Shown: positions 7,717-15,933 of the stretch, one piece after another
Numbering within the stretch: the stretch's first letter is position 1
Layout: the number at the start of each line of letters is the position of its first letter
NCBI GenBank assembly: GCA_022241605.1
Contig: JAKOMQ010000009.1
Coordinates: 1-64,000, forward strand
DNA from: Aquimonas sp.
GTDB taxonomy: Bacteria > Pseudomonadota > Gammaproteobacteria > Xanthomonadales > Xanthomonadaceae
Direction: 5' to 3'
Length of the DNA: 64,000 bases
Program-made: the position numbers and the translations under genes
The notes under the pieces: model-generated
What the model was told of the DNA's origin: nothing
Databases searched by the model: none
Seen by the model: the letters and a program-made list of their open reading frames with translations, nothing else

Positions 7717-7758
7717 GCACCTGATCCACCGCTAACGCGTTGGCGGTGGATCAAGTGC
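7717..7758 (+). terminator. Strong hairpin behind the baeRF gene
   Basis: Two 16-base arms, GCACCTGATCCACCGC and GCGGTGGATCAAGTGC, pair with one mismatch around a 10-base loop (TAACGCGTTG). It starts 36 bases after the stop codon. There is no T-run, so it may stabilise mRNA or help Rho rather than act as an intrinsic terminator. Confidence 0.55.
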
Positions 7759-8126
7759 GGAACAAAATGCGAGGAGGAGCCGCAGCGGACCTATGACGGC
7801 GTCGAACAACCGCGAGCGGCACCCAAAGTAGCCGGCAGATGCTCATGCTTGGCTGCGCGCGGCACGCTGTATCGAAGCCAGCCAGAACCGTCCGAGGGTG
7901 CAGGTTCTTCGGCCGCCAAAGCATCCAGCAACGCATGGACCTCGCGCAAGACGCTGATCCGGGTGCGGCAGGCTCATGGCCGGCCCGGGTCAACGGCCTC
8001 ACGAACCCTGCGTCTGGCGATCTTGGGAGAATTCGCTCTGCTGCGCTTGCCCCTGCACAGGCGGACCTCGCCATTTGCAGGGTCTCCGCACCAGCGTTGT
8101 GTCGGAAAACCCTTGCGATAAGGCAT

Positions 8127-8300
8127 TTGATTCTTGCCGTGGGCCTGACCGTAGCTTTTTGCGGCTGCGCCACGCTCTTCAATAGCCAGTCTCAGGCCAT
8201 CACCGCTTCCAGCGCGCCCGAAGGAGCCCGTGCCAGCGTCGGCGATCGCGGGGGACAACGCGTTCTTGCGGGGGCGGGCGGCTCCGTCGCAGCTGGATAG
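8127..8300 (+). pseudogene. Possible lipoprotein relic
   Basis: The frame from a TTG at 8127 reads LILAVGLTVAFCGCATLF and then NSQSQAITASSAPEGARASV, which looks like the start of a small lipoprotein (hydrophobic stretch, cysteine, then a PEGA-like S-x-P-x-G-A-x-V strand). Beyond that the frame turns into G/R/A-rich sequence and stops at 8300, while a neighbouring frame shows a possible continuation (PSQLDSRQARRG). This suggests a frameshifted remnant. The 450 bases before it (7682-8126) contain only the hairpin at 7717. Confidence 0.3.
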
Positions 8301-8830
8301 TCGCCAGGCGAGAAGAGGCTGCACCATGCCCTCGCGAGCAACGCCAGCAGCGTCAGGCAGCGCAGCCACGGTCCCCGGGCACCCACAACGTCAGCATCCG
8401 CTGCGAGCGCCGGCTGAAGCCGGAAACACCCGACTACCTGGGCCGTTTCAGACACCCTGACAAGCGCGAACCCAGGCGTCGTGCTTCCTAGCCCCGCGCT
8501 CCGTCATTGGCCTCACCGAGGCCGTTGTGCATATGGCAGCCACAATGTGCGCTTGGCCCAGCTCGACGACCGCGTCAGTTTGCGAAAGAAAGCGCAGGAC
8601 GCGCTCTGCGCGTAGCATCCCCAGAGCGTGGTGCAAGCCCTCCGAGGCCGGACCACTGCCGGCCAAAACTGTTGATCAACCCTGAGCCGACAGTGCCTGC
8701 CGATCCTCTTGGGTAACGCAGGCGCGCATGTGTTTGGCGAACGACAGACCTGCTGCGCCACGCCCCTGACGCCTCGCCATGCAAGTGTTTGTGCGGCGCG
8801 CCAAGCATATTCGAACAAGGACGCGAACCG
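8301..8830. other. 530-base region without recognised genes
   Basis: Between the lipoprotein relic and the DUF2254 gene. Short frames on both strands show no motif or ribosome site. The last bases supply an AAGGA-type ribosome site for the next gene. No repeat of the other families was seen. Confidence 0.5.
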
Positions 8831-10174
8831 GTGAAACTGCAGATCATCAAGAATTGGAGCCGGCTGCGCTCGAGTTTCTGGTTTACGCCAGCCAGCATGG
8901 CCCTAGGGGCGGTCGTTTTGGCAATCACATTAGTCAGCTATGACGCCTACGTCTCCGAGTGGATGGCCGACCGCTTCGGCTGGCGCTTTAGGACTGGAGC
9001 GGATGGCGCCAGTGCTGTACTTGGGGTCATTGCGGGATCCATGATTACGATTGCCGGTGTTGTTTTTTCAATGACCCTGGTTGCGCTTTCGCTTGCCTCC
9101 TCGCAGTTGGGCCCGCGCCTGCTGCGAAATTTCATGCGCGACACAAGTACCCAGGTGGTACTGGGCACCTTTATCGCCACCTTTGTCTACTGTCTGCTCG
9201 TGCTGCGGACCATCCGACGCGACGAAGCGGCTGCGTTCGTTCCTCACCTTTCGGTAAGTTTGGGCGTCGTGCTTGCGGTTGTGAGCGTAGGTGTTTTCAT
9301 CTACTTCATTCATCATGTCGCGGTGTCCATTCAAGCCAACGAGATCGCTGCCCGGCTCGGCAAAGAGACCATCGAAAGGATGCAAAAGCTGTTTCCGGAC
9401 GACATCGGCGAAGCCGTCGGTCAGGATTCGCTTGATCCCTCGGATGAAAGTCTTGAACAGGTTCTCACGCTCGAGATCCAGTGTGTCGCCGCAGACAGAA
9501 ACGGTTATCTCCAGCTGATCGATGGAGACGCTCTTCTGGAGCTCGCGACCAAGGAAAACGTGGTCGTCCGGATGGAGAGGAAACCGGGCAATTACGTGAC
9601 GGCCGGATGCACGATTGCCTCGGTGTTCGCCAAACGCCCGGTTTCGGATGGCTTCCTCAGGCAGATCCACACGCTTTACGTGCTGGGCAATCAGAGAACG
9701 TCTGATCAGGACATGGAGTTTGGCGTCAATCAGCTGGTGGAAATTGCCGTGCGCGCGCTTTCTCCAGGCCTGAACGACCCGTTTACAGCCATTGCATGCG
9801 TAGACCACCTCGGGTCGGTGTTGAGCCGGCTTGCGGAGCGCAAGATGCCCTCACCTTATCGCCAGGACCACGAGAAACATCTTCGCTTGATTCTGCGTGC
9901 CGATACGTTCTGCGAGGTCGCGGATGCTGCGTTCAACCAGATTCGACAATATGCCGGCTCAAGTGCTGCCGTCAGCATTCGCCTGCTGGACACCATCGAA
10001 CTGATCGCCAATTTTGTGCGTCGGTCTGAGGATCGCAGCACACTGCTCCGGCACGCGGCGATGATTGCTCGGGGAGCAATCGCCTTGCCTGAAACCGAGG
10101 ACCGGCTGGCGGTGGAACGCCGTTGGCAGGCCGTTGCAAAGCAGCTGGATGAAGCCGCCGGCGCGCAAGGCTGA
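8831..10174 (+). CDS. DUF2254-family integral membrane protein
   Basis: A 447-residue inner-membrane protein of a family without established function. Four hydrophobic segments can be placed near residues 18-38, 62-86, 103-125 and 137-160; the last runs into HHVAVSIQANEIA. The C-terminal 270 residues are soluble and carry the family blocks RNGYLQLIDGDALLELA, RTSDQDMEFGVNQLVEIAVRAL and SPGLNDPFTAIACVD. Translation probably starts at GTG 8831, preceded by AAGGA; an upstream ATG at 8789 lacks a ribosome site. By eye the gene uses more A/T at third codon positions than its neighbours, which would fit acquisition by transfer, but this was not measured. A mini palindrome follows the stop immediately. 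Confidence 0.85.
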   Translation: MKLQIIKNWSRLRSSFWFTPASMALGAVVLAITLVSYDAYVSEWMADRFGWRFRTGADGASAVLGVIAGSMITIAGVVFSMTLVALSLASSQLGPRLLRNFMRDTSTQVVLGTFIATFVYCLLVLRTIRRDEAAAFVPHLSVSLGVVLAVVSVGVFIYFIHHVAVSIQANEIAARLGKETIERMQKLFPDDIGEAVGQDSLDPSDESLEQVLTLEIQCVAADRNGYLQLIDGDALLELATKENVVVRMERKPGNYVTAGCTIASVFAKRPVSDGFLRQIHTLYVLGNQRTSDQDMEFGVNQLVEIAVRALSPGLNDPFTAIACVDHLGSVLSRLAERKMPSPYRQDHEKHLRLILRADTFCEVADAAFNQIRQYAGSSAAVSIRLLDTIELIANFVRRSEDRSTLLRHAAMIARGAIALPETEDRLAVERRWQAVAKQLDEAAGAQG

Positions 10175-10237
10175 GAACCGGTGAACACCATCCGCCTACA
10201 CCGATTGCAGCAGGCGGACGGTTCTTCACATGCTCTC
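10172..10237. repeat. Dispersed palindrome family, mini form
   Basis: About 65 bases: GAGAACCGGTGAACACCATC on the left, GGCGGACGGTTCTTCACATG near the right. The right half, read on the minus strand, gives GAGAGCATGTGAAGAACCGT and then CCGCCTGCTGC, nearly the same as the left ends of the longer copies. It begins at the stop codon of the DUF2254 gene and would fold as a single hairpin. Confidence 0.7.
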
Positions 10238-10268
10238 GCCGCTGGTGGCGCGGTGCTGCTGCACGCCA

Positions 10269-11666
10269 TCAGCCTGGCTCGGGTGGCAGGGACGGGGTCA
10301 GCAGGTTCTCACCCGGGGTCCAGGACCTGCGGGCCTGTTCCTGGATCTCGCCCGCTTCGCTTTGCAGGCCGGCTTCGGCCTTGGTCGCCACGGTTTCCGG
10401 CAGCGTTGTCGGCTTTGCCGCCGCCGCGGCCGCCGGTTCTGCCGCGCTCGCGGGCTCGACCATGTGGACCGGCACCCCATGCGGAAAGGTGACTTCGCGT
10501 GCTTCGTCGGGCAGCGAGATCTTCGCTTCCTGGAAGGCCCGCTTGATCAACCGGATAGTGGATGACTTCACTTTCGACCAGCTGTGCTGGCCACCGTCCA
10601 GCCAGAAGAGGACCCGCAGATCCACCGTGGCCGGGCCGAGTCTGTCCACCAGCACCAGGGGCTCGGGCTCCTCAAGAATGGCTGGATGGTCAGCCAGCAC
10701 CTTGAGCGCGACCTCCTGGGCAAATGCAATGGAATCCTCGTAGCCGATGCCGACGATGAAATCCTCACGCCGGTTGGGGTTGCTGGTGAAGTTGCGGATC
10801 GCGCTTCGGAAGACGGTCGAATTGGGCATCAGCACCTGATTGCCGTCGAGCGTCATCAGCACGGTGACACGTGATGTCAGCCGCTGCACATAGCCGGTGA
10901 CGCCTGCGACCTCCACCAGGTCACCTTCTCGAAAAGGCTGCTGCAGGCTCAGGAACAGGCTGGCCAGAAAGTTCTCGGTGATGTCGCGGAAGGCGATGCC
11001 CAACACGAGGCCGATCAAGCCGGTGCCGCCGACCAGGGTGAGGGCGAGCTGGGTCAGCCCGGCGATCCGCAGCACCAGATACAGGCCGGCGACCATCACC
11101 AGGATGCCGCCCGCGCGGGCCAGCACCTCGCGCAGCAGGCGACTGAGCGTCCGTTCCAGTAGCAGGCGTCGAAGCAGCCACACGGTCAACCTGGCGACAC
11201 CCCATGACAAGGCGAGCACGAAGGCTGCCACCAGCAACAGCGGCAGCAGCCCGATGAACTCGCGCGCGAAGTCGCTCAGGGCACGGACGGTCGGATCGAA
11301 ATCCAGAATCTTGCTTGGGGTCACCCTGATCTCGTTGACGACCGCCACCACACCCTGGGTGTTCTTCGCCAGGTTGCCGGCCCACAGCCTCGATTCTTCC
11401 TTCTCCGTGGTTCCCGTCAGAAAGACGATGCCTTCGCGAACAGTGACGCCAGGCCCGCCGAACCAGCCGGTCGTCGCGAGAATGCTCTGGAGTCGTCGCT
11501 GGATTTCCTCATCCTTGGCGACCGGCTGCACGTCGACCCTCTCCGGGGGCGCAGACAGGCCGTCGGGCGCCTTGGCGGGCACGGATTGGTCCTGCCCAAG
11601 CTCCGGCGTTTGCGCCGCGACCGGCGCGCACAAGTGGACGGCACAGCAAAGCAGGAAGGCGCGCAT
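10269..11666 (-). CDS. MscS-family mechanosensitive channel with periplasmic BON domain
   Basis: A 465-residue small-conductance mechanosensitive channel. The start at 11666 gives a signal peptide (MRAFLLCCAVHLCAPVAAQ); the frame is open further upstream but reads as non-coding. Residues about 50-114 are a BON domain (EIQRRLQSIL, then GVTVREGIVFLTGTTEKEE and VVNEIRVTPS), a module that binds membranes or envelope components. Three membrane helices follow (about 139-160, 184-203, 208-226), the third being the pore helix with LVGGTGLIGLVLGIAFRDI. The MscS beta-domain carries DLVEVAGVTGYVQ and PNSTVFRSAIRNFT, then an alpha/beta domain. The last 70 residues are A/P/E-rich and disordered. It should release solutes on hypo-osmotic shock. 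Confidence 0.9.
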   Translation of the reverse strand: MRAFLLCCAVHLCAPVAAQTPELGQDQSVPAKAPDGLSAPPERVDVQPVAKDEEIQRRLQSILATTGWFGGPGVTVREGIVFLTGTTEKEESRLWAGNLAKNTQGVVAVVNEIRVTPSKILDFDPTVRALSDFAREFIGLLPLLLVAAFVLALSWGVARLTVWLLRRLLLERTLSRLLREVLARAGGILVMVAGLYLVLRIAGLTQLALTLVGGTGLIGLVLGIAFRDITENFLASLFLSLQQPFREGDLVEVAGVTGYVQRLTSRVTVLMTLDGNQVLMPNSTVFRSAIRNFTSNPNRREDFIVGIGYEDSIAFAQEVALKVLADHPAILEEPEPLVLVDRLGPATVDLRVLFWLDGGQHSWSKVKSSTIRLIKRAFQEAKISLPDEAREVTFPHGVPVHMVEPASAAEPAAAAAAKPTTLPETVATKAEAGLQSEAGEIQEQARRSWTPGENLLTPSLPPEPG

Positions 11667-12303
11667 CAAGCCAATTGGCCGCCAACCAACGCGCCCAGCG
11701 CCGGGTGCGCCCTGCGACGTGCCGGCGCTGGACGCCGAGCCTGCGTGCACGCGGCCGGTTTCGCTTTTCGAAGGGCAACTGGTGCTGTCCAAGTCCCTTG
11801 CACCCGCTGTGTCGTCCACTGGCACACTCCAACTCATCCGAGGCGCGATGTCGACGCCGGGTCGGCTGCACGCTACCCGATCGGCCGACTGACGCACAGC
11901 GGAAAATGCGGCGATGGCGTGTCTTTCGGCAAGGCTGCATGGCCGGTGCGCCGCTGAGCCGCGATGAACAGATCATCAGTGTGTGCCGGCGTCTTTGCGT
12001 CCGGCAGACAAGCGAAAGTCTGACCAACTCCAGCCTCAACATTGTTCGGACGTCGCGAGTCCGGCGCCGGCCCGGACTCGCTCTCGCCGGGTCAAGAACT
12101 GTGCTGTTTGACCCGCGGGCGCGCCATCGCTGGCGCAGAAGAAGCTCGGACAGACCAGAGCTTTCCCGTCGCCCGGATCCCGCCAAGCCCCCGCATCTCA
12201 GCCATGCTGTCGCCAAAAAACGCTATCCTCCGCGAGCGGACGGCGCGCGACCTGCCGCTGCGGTGCGCCGCTGCATGCTCGTGTTCAACCAGGGGGATTT
12301 CCG
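11667..12303. other. 637-base intergenic region between divergent genes
   Basis: Lies between the minus-strand channel gene and the plus-strand LamG gene, so it should hold both promoters, but no clear promoter pair was recognised. It contains one hairpin, CGGGTCAA (12088-12095) with TTGACCCG (12108-12115), loop 12 bases. Long open frames on both strands appear to be high-GC shadows. Confidence 0.45.
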
Positions 12304-13098
12304 ATGCGTTTTCTGACTGTCGCCAGCGCCGTGCTTGCGCTTGTTTTGGCCGCGCCCGCGGCAGCCCAGCTGACCGTAGTGGCCGAGTACCGGATGGGTG
12401 AGGACGACGTAGGCGCGGTGATCGGCGGCCCCGGCGCTGCGCAGACGCAGCCCGGCGCAGCTGGCAGTCCGCTGCAGCAGTTTGGGGCACCTGTATATGG
12501 CGCCGGCGGCACGCCACGTGGGCGCACCAGCACGCTTTCGATGCGCTTCGACGGCAGCAGCGCGCGCTATGGCGGCCCCGCGCTGGCCATGCCCACCGAC
12601 AACTTCGGCGTGGAGGCGTGGGCGCGCAGCAACAGCACCACGGGCAACGCCATGATTGTCTACAACGGCAATTCTGCGACCAGTGGTTTTGGCCTCTTCC
12701 GCAGCGGCGCCAACTGGGCCTTTCTCTACGGCGGCATCGTGATTGGCGGATCGACTCCGGTGACACCTGGTTGGACGCACCTCGCCATCGTCCGCGATGC
12801 CGGCGTCAACCGCTTCTTCGTCAACGGCATACAGGTGTCGACCAGCGGGGAAGCCCCCAACCCGCCCGCCGGCGCCCTCAACATCGGTGGCAACAACCTG
12901 CTGGCGACCGAGTTCTTCGACGGTGAAATCGACGAGGTGCGCCTGTTCACTTTTGCACCGGGCGCGTTTTCGCCAAGCCTGCTGAATACGGCCGAGCGGC
13001 CGGCCATGCCGGTTCCGTCGCTCACCCTGACGGGCTCCGCGTTGCTCGCACTGGTGCTCGCGCTGCTGGGCGTATTCGCGCTGCGTTCGCGCTCCTGA
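12304..13098 (+). CDS. Secreted LamG/concanavalin-like protein with IPTL-CTERM-like sorting tail
   Basis: A 264-residue exported protein. Residues 1-21 are a signal peptide (ending APAAAQ). Residues about 75-215 form a LamG-type jelly-roll: FGVEAWARSNSTTGNAMIVY, then GWTHLAIVRDAGVNRFFVNG and EFFDGEIDEVRLF, the classical order of strands in laminin-G/concanavalin domains that bind glycans or proteins. The C-terminus has a short motif VPSLTLTG, a hydrophobic helix ALLALVLALLGVFAL and the basic end RSRS, the tripartite pattern of IPTL-CTERM sorting signals, which are processed by exosortase-like enzymes. No such sorting enzyme is in the window. GGGGATT precedes the ATG. The ligand is unknown. 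Confidence 0.8.
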   Translation: MRFLTVASAVLALVLAAPAAAQLTVVAEYRMGEDDVGAVIGGPGAAQTQPGAAGSPLQQFGAPVYGAGGTPRGRTSTLSMRFDGSSARYGGPALAMPTDNFGVEAWARSNSTTGNAMIVYNGNSATSGFGLFRSGANWAFLYGGIVIGGSTPVTPGWTHLAIVRDAGVNRFFVNGIQVSTSGEAPNPPAGALNIGGNNLLATEFFDGEIDEVRLFTFAPGAFSPSLLNTAERPAMPVPSLTLTGSALLALVLALLGVFALRSRS

Positions 13099-13460
13099 GT
13101 CGCGGGGGCCCGGCCCACGTGTGCCGCAAGCGTGGTGAGCGCTGCGGCATGCGTAGCCGGGATCGGCTCCGGCACGGCGCAGGCCCAGGGGCCCGGCGCA
13201 AGCGGTGGACATGGCGGCCAAGGCCGTCCACCGACACCACCACGTCACCGACGCAGTCGAGGCGTGCCGGCGCCGCTTCCGGGGAGCCCGCCCTCATGCG
13301 GACTCCTCGGCTGCTCGTGCCACCTGCGGGCGTCTCCGGGCATGGCCGTGCTCATGCGAAGGCCCCGCCCGATGTGCGCCAGCGCCCAGACCGCTGCAGT
13401 CGGCTGGATGCTAAGGTCTCGCTTGGGCAACGTCGCCCGATTCGTTTGAGGAATTCGACC
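13099..13460. other. 362-base intergenic region, nothing recognised
   Basis: Separates the LamG protein gene from the dodecin gene. Several overlapping open frames cross it but none has a ribosome site or known motif. The only clear signal is GAGGA just before the dodecin ATG. Confidence 0.5.
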
Positions 13461-13667
13461 ATGGGCTCAGTTACGAAAGTTATCGAAGTTTCATGCTCCT
13501 CCACGCAGAGCATGGAAGACGCGGTGCAGACCGGCCTGCACAAGGTTGCGGAAACGGTGAAGAACATCAAAGGCGCCTGGCTGAATGACATCAAGGTCAT
13601 TACCGCCGACGACGGCAGCATCACCGAATGGCGCATCAATATGCGCGTGAACTTTCTGGTGAAGTAA
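13461..13667 (+). CDS. Dodecin-family flavin-binding protein
   Basis: A 68-residue dodecin. These small proteins assemble into hollow dodecamers that store or buffer flavins. The sequence shows the family order: a first strand VTKVIEVSCSS, the helix SMEDAVQTGLHKVAETVKNI with the W-D/M-E-D-A-V pattern, a middle strand GAWLNDIKVI containing Trp39 in the region where dodecins stack aromatic residues on flavin, and the last strand ITEWRINMRVNFLVK. Length is standard. GAGGA lies nine bases ahead of the ATG. It appears monocistronic. Confidence 0.9.
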   Translation: MGSVTKVIEVSCSSTQSMEDAVQTGLHKVAETVKNIKGAWLNDIKVITADDGSITEWRINMRVNFLVK

Positions 13668-13779
13668 CGCACACGCAGCCGCGGACGGCCTTGGGCCACC
13701 CGCGGCTGCATGCCGGATGGCAACTGCCATCGCGTGGGGTCGCGGCGCGGCGCATATCGACGCCCCAACACTTCGGCCT

Positions 13780-14370
13780 TCAAGCTCGTAGCGCGTTTTC
13801 AGTCCCTGGCGTCTGACTCTCAAGCGGATCGATGGCACTCGATCGACGTACGCCAAAGGCGGAATGCTTGACCTCGACGCCCAGCGCGCCCGGCGTCGAA
13901 AACAGGCTGCGCTGCAGCGGGCTTGCGCCAAACGACATCCCGCCCATTGGCGCTTCGACATCGATATCCGCCACGGCGTCCGGCGCCAAGCCAGTGACCG
14001 AGAGCCAGATGCGTGCGAGACCTGCTACCGGGATCTCCAGAGCCTGCCAGCCGCCCACTGCGGGTGACAGGGCGTAGCGGCCGACGACCTGCGCGCCTGC
14101 CAGGGAAAGCCCTGGTTCGATATCGCCCTCGCCAGCCGCGAAAACCCGGACAGCGCTGGGCAAAGAATGGTGCTGACCGAAGCTGAAGCCCATCAGCTGG
14201 GCCGAGACCGGACGGGTGACATCGCGCTCGACCACGCCCAACTGCGCAGCACACCATTCGACCTCTGAGCTGAAAGCATGTGAAAACCATCCGCCTGCTG
14301 CGGTCGCCGCTGGGCGCCCTCGCGACGGCGTCTGGGATTTTTTACACGCTCTGCGTTCTTCGCACGCCAT
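13780..14370 (-). CDS. Hypothetical protein, probably 5'-truncated by a palindrome copy
   Basis: I do not recognise this frame. From about 14274 downwards the codons look like real coding sequence of this genome (G/C in most third positions, balanced composition): VEWCAAQLGVVERDVTRPVS, then LSLAGAQVVGRYALSPAVGG and ALEIPVAGLARIWLSVTGL. The first 33 residues of the open frame are read out of the repeat at 14276-14355, so the original start is unclear or lost. There is no signal peptide or membrane helix in what remains. It may be a remnant of a larger protein. Confidence 0.35.
   Translation of the reverse strand: MACEERRACKKSQTPSRGRPAATAAGGWFSHAFSSEVEWCAAQLGVVERDVTRPVSAQLMGFSFGQHHSLPSAVRVFAAGEGDIEPGLSLAGAQVVGRYALSPAVGGWQALEIPVAGLARIWLSVTGLAPDAVADIDVEAPMGGMSFGASPLQRSLFSTPGALGVEVKHSAFGVRRSSAIDPLESQTPGTENALRA
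14276..14355. repeat. Dispersed palindrome family, short form
   Basis: About 80 bases: left end CATGTGAAAACCATCCGCCT, centre CGCTGGGCGCCCTCGCGACG, right end TTTTTTACACGCTCTGCG. It pairs left with right imperfectly and matches the copy at 49828-49914 almost base for base. Confidence 0.85.
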
Positions 14371-14565
14371 ACATAAGAAGAGGGACGGCAGGCCGCGGTG
14401 GGGGTTTGGTCACTTCACCTGTCTGTCAGCGCGCGGCAATCTGCGCAAGCACTGCGGGCAGACATCCAGCCGCTCGTGCGGGCATGGAGCGGCGTGTGAA
14501 GGGCAGCTACGCCGATGCAGCCGTAAGATTTGCGGCAACGCTGCGAAGCCACTGGAGCGATCAAT

Positions 14566-15273
14566 ATGCTCGACCTCTACTACTGGCCCACCCCCAACGG
14601 CCACAAGATCACCCTGCTGCTGGAAGAGCTGGCCGAAGCCGGGGCCGCACTGCCCTACCGCCTGAAGCCGGTCAACATCGGCCGCGGCGAGCAGTTCGAG
14701 CCGGACTTTCTGGCGATCGCGCCGAACAACCGCATTCCGGCCCTGGTGGACCATGCGCCAGCCGACGGTGGTGCACCCCTCAGCGTGTTCGAGTCCGGCG
14801 CGATGCTGCTCTACCTCGCGGAGAAAACCGGGCGCTTCCTGCCGCAGGACCAGCGCGAGCGCAACGCTGCGCTGGAATGGCTGTTCTGGCAGGTCGGCGG
14901 GCTGGGGCCGATGACCGGCCAGTACGGCCACTTCCACGTCTACGCGCCGGAGCCGGTGCCCTACGCGCAGCAGCGCTACCGCGCCGAGGCCCTGCGCCTG
15001 CTGGGAGTGCTGGAGCGGCGCCTGATCGGCCGCGCTTTCCTGGCCGGCGCGGAGTACAGCATTGCCGACATGGCGGCTTACCCCTGGATCAACGTCTACG
15101 ATAAAGCGCCGCTCGACCTTGAGCCCTTCCCCGAGCTGCGGCGCTGGCAGGCGGCAATTGCGGCGCGTCCGGCCACTGCACGCGCCTACGCGCTGGGCAA
15201 GGAGCTCAGCGGCGCGGGGCGGTCGCTTGATGATGAGGCGCGGCGGGTGCTGTTCGGCACCTCGGCACCGTAG
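14566..15273 (+). CDS. Glutathione S-transferase family protein, Ure2p/YghU-like
   Basis: A 235-residue cytosolic enzyme with the two GST domains. The N-terminal thioredoxin fold starts LDLYYWPTPNGHKITLLLEE and carries NRIPALVD with the cis-proline and VFESGAMLLYLAEKTG with the glutathione-binding E-S pair. The C-terminal helical domain contains LEWLFWQVGGLGPMTGQYGHF and AEYSIADMAAYPW, both typical of the Ure2p/YghU (nu-class) group that uses glutathione disulfide in disulfide-bond reductase reactions. GGAG is suitably placed before ATG 14566; the upstream frame from 14530 lacks a ribosome site. Substrate unknown. Confidence 0.88.
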   Translation: MLDLYYWPTPNGHKITLLLEELAEAGAALPYRLKPVNIGRGEQFEPDFLAIAPNNRIPALVDHAPADGGAPLSVFESGAMLLYLAEKTGRFLPQDQRERNAALEWLFWQVGGLGPMTGQYGHFHVYAPEPVPYAQQRYRAEALRLLGVLERRLIGRAFLAGAEYSIADMAAYPWINVYDKAPLDLEPFPELRRWQAAIAARPATARAYALGKELSGAGRSLDDEARRVLFGTSAP

Positions 15274-15375
15274 GGGCCGAGGGCAGGCTGCGTGGCCGCG
15301 CGCTGTCGCGGACAGCTGCGCGGCGTCGTACCAAATGCTTGGGGAGCCGGCGTGGTCGAAGAACAGGGTGCCTGC

Positions 15376-15933
15376 ATGCAGTCCGATCCATTTGCGGAAA
15401 CCACCGGCGAGGCCGACAGCCTGGACGCCCTGCTGCGCCCCGCGGCCTATGCCCGCCTGCGCGCGATCGCGGCTGGCGCGCGTCGGCGCCTGCCCAGCGA
15501 AACCCTCAACACCACGGCCCTGGTCAGCGAGGCCTATCTGCGGATGGCCGAATCGCGGCTGCGCACCGGCAAGGACGGCCCGCTGGACCGCGCCGGGTTT
15601 TTCGCGCTGTTCGCCAGCGTGGTGCGCAACACCCTGATCGACCACCTGCGCGCGCGCTCTGCCGACAAGCGCAGCGGGCAGCACACCACGCTGTCGCACG
15701 CCGGCGCGCTGGCCTTCGACGCCGAAGCCGGCGCCCGCCTGCTGGCCGTGGATGCCGCCCTGGAACGCCTGCGCGACAGCCATCCGCGGCTGGTGCAGGT
15801 GGTCGAGATGCGCTTCTTCGCCGGCTACGACAACCACGAGATCGCCGGGCTTCTGGGCCTGAACGAGAAAACCGTGCGGCGCGACTGGCTGCAGGCCCGT
15901 GCGCTGCTGGCGGAGGCGCTGGATGATGCCTGA
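15376..15933 (+). CDS. ECF-type RNA polymerase sigma factor (first cassette)
   Basis: A 185-residue sigma factor of the ECF group that is co-encoded with Ser/Thr kinases. Region 2 includes LNTTALVSEAYLRMAESR and FFALFASVVRNTLIDHLRAR; region 4 includes VVEMRFFAGYDNHEIAGLLG followed by the recognition helix NEKTVRRDWLQARALL. No anti-sigma gene is adjacent; instead the stop codon overlaps the start of a transmembrane protein kinase, the arrangement of ECF groups whose activity depends on phosphorylation by the partner kinase. The ATG at 15376 is preferred; the frame runs open to 15292 without a clear start. A homologous cassette lies at 20690-23958. Confidence 0.88.
   Translation: MQSDPFAETTGEADSLDALLRPAAYARLRAIAAGARRRLPSETLNTTALVSEAYLRMAESRLRTGKDGPLDRAGFFALFASVVRNTLIDHLRARSADKRSGQHTTLSHAGALAFDAEAGARLLAVDAALERLRDSHPRLVQVVEMRFFAGYDNHEIAGLLGLNEKTVRRDWLQARALLAEALDDA

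Noticed and set aside
10269-11897. Longer version of the MscS gene starting at 11897
   Set aside because: The extra 77 residues are non-coding in character and would hide the good signal peptide that starts at 11666.
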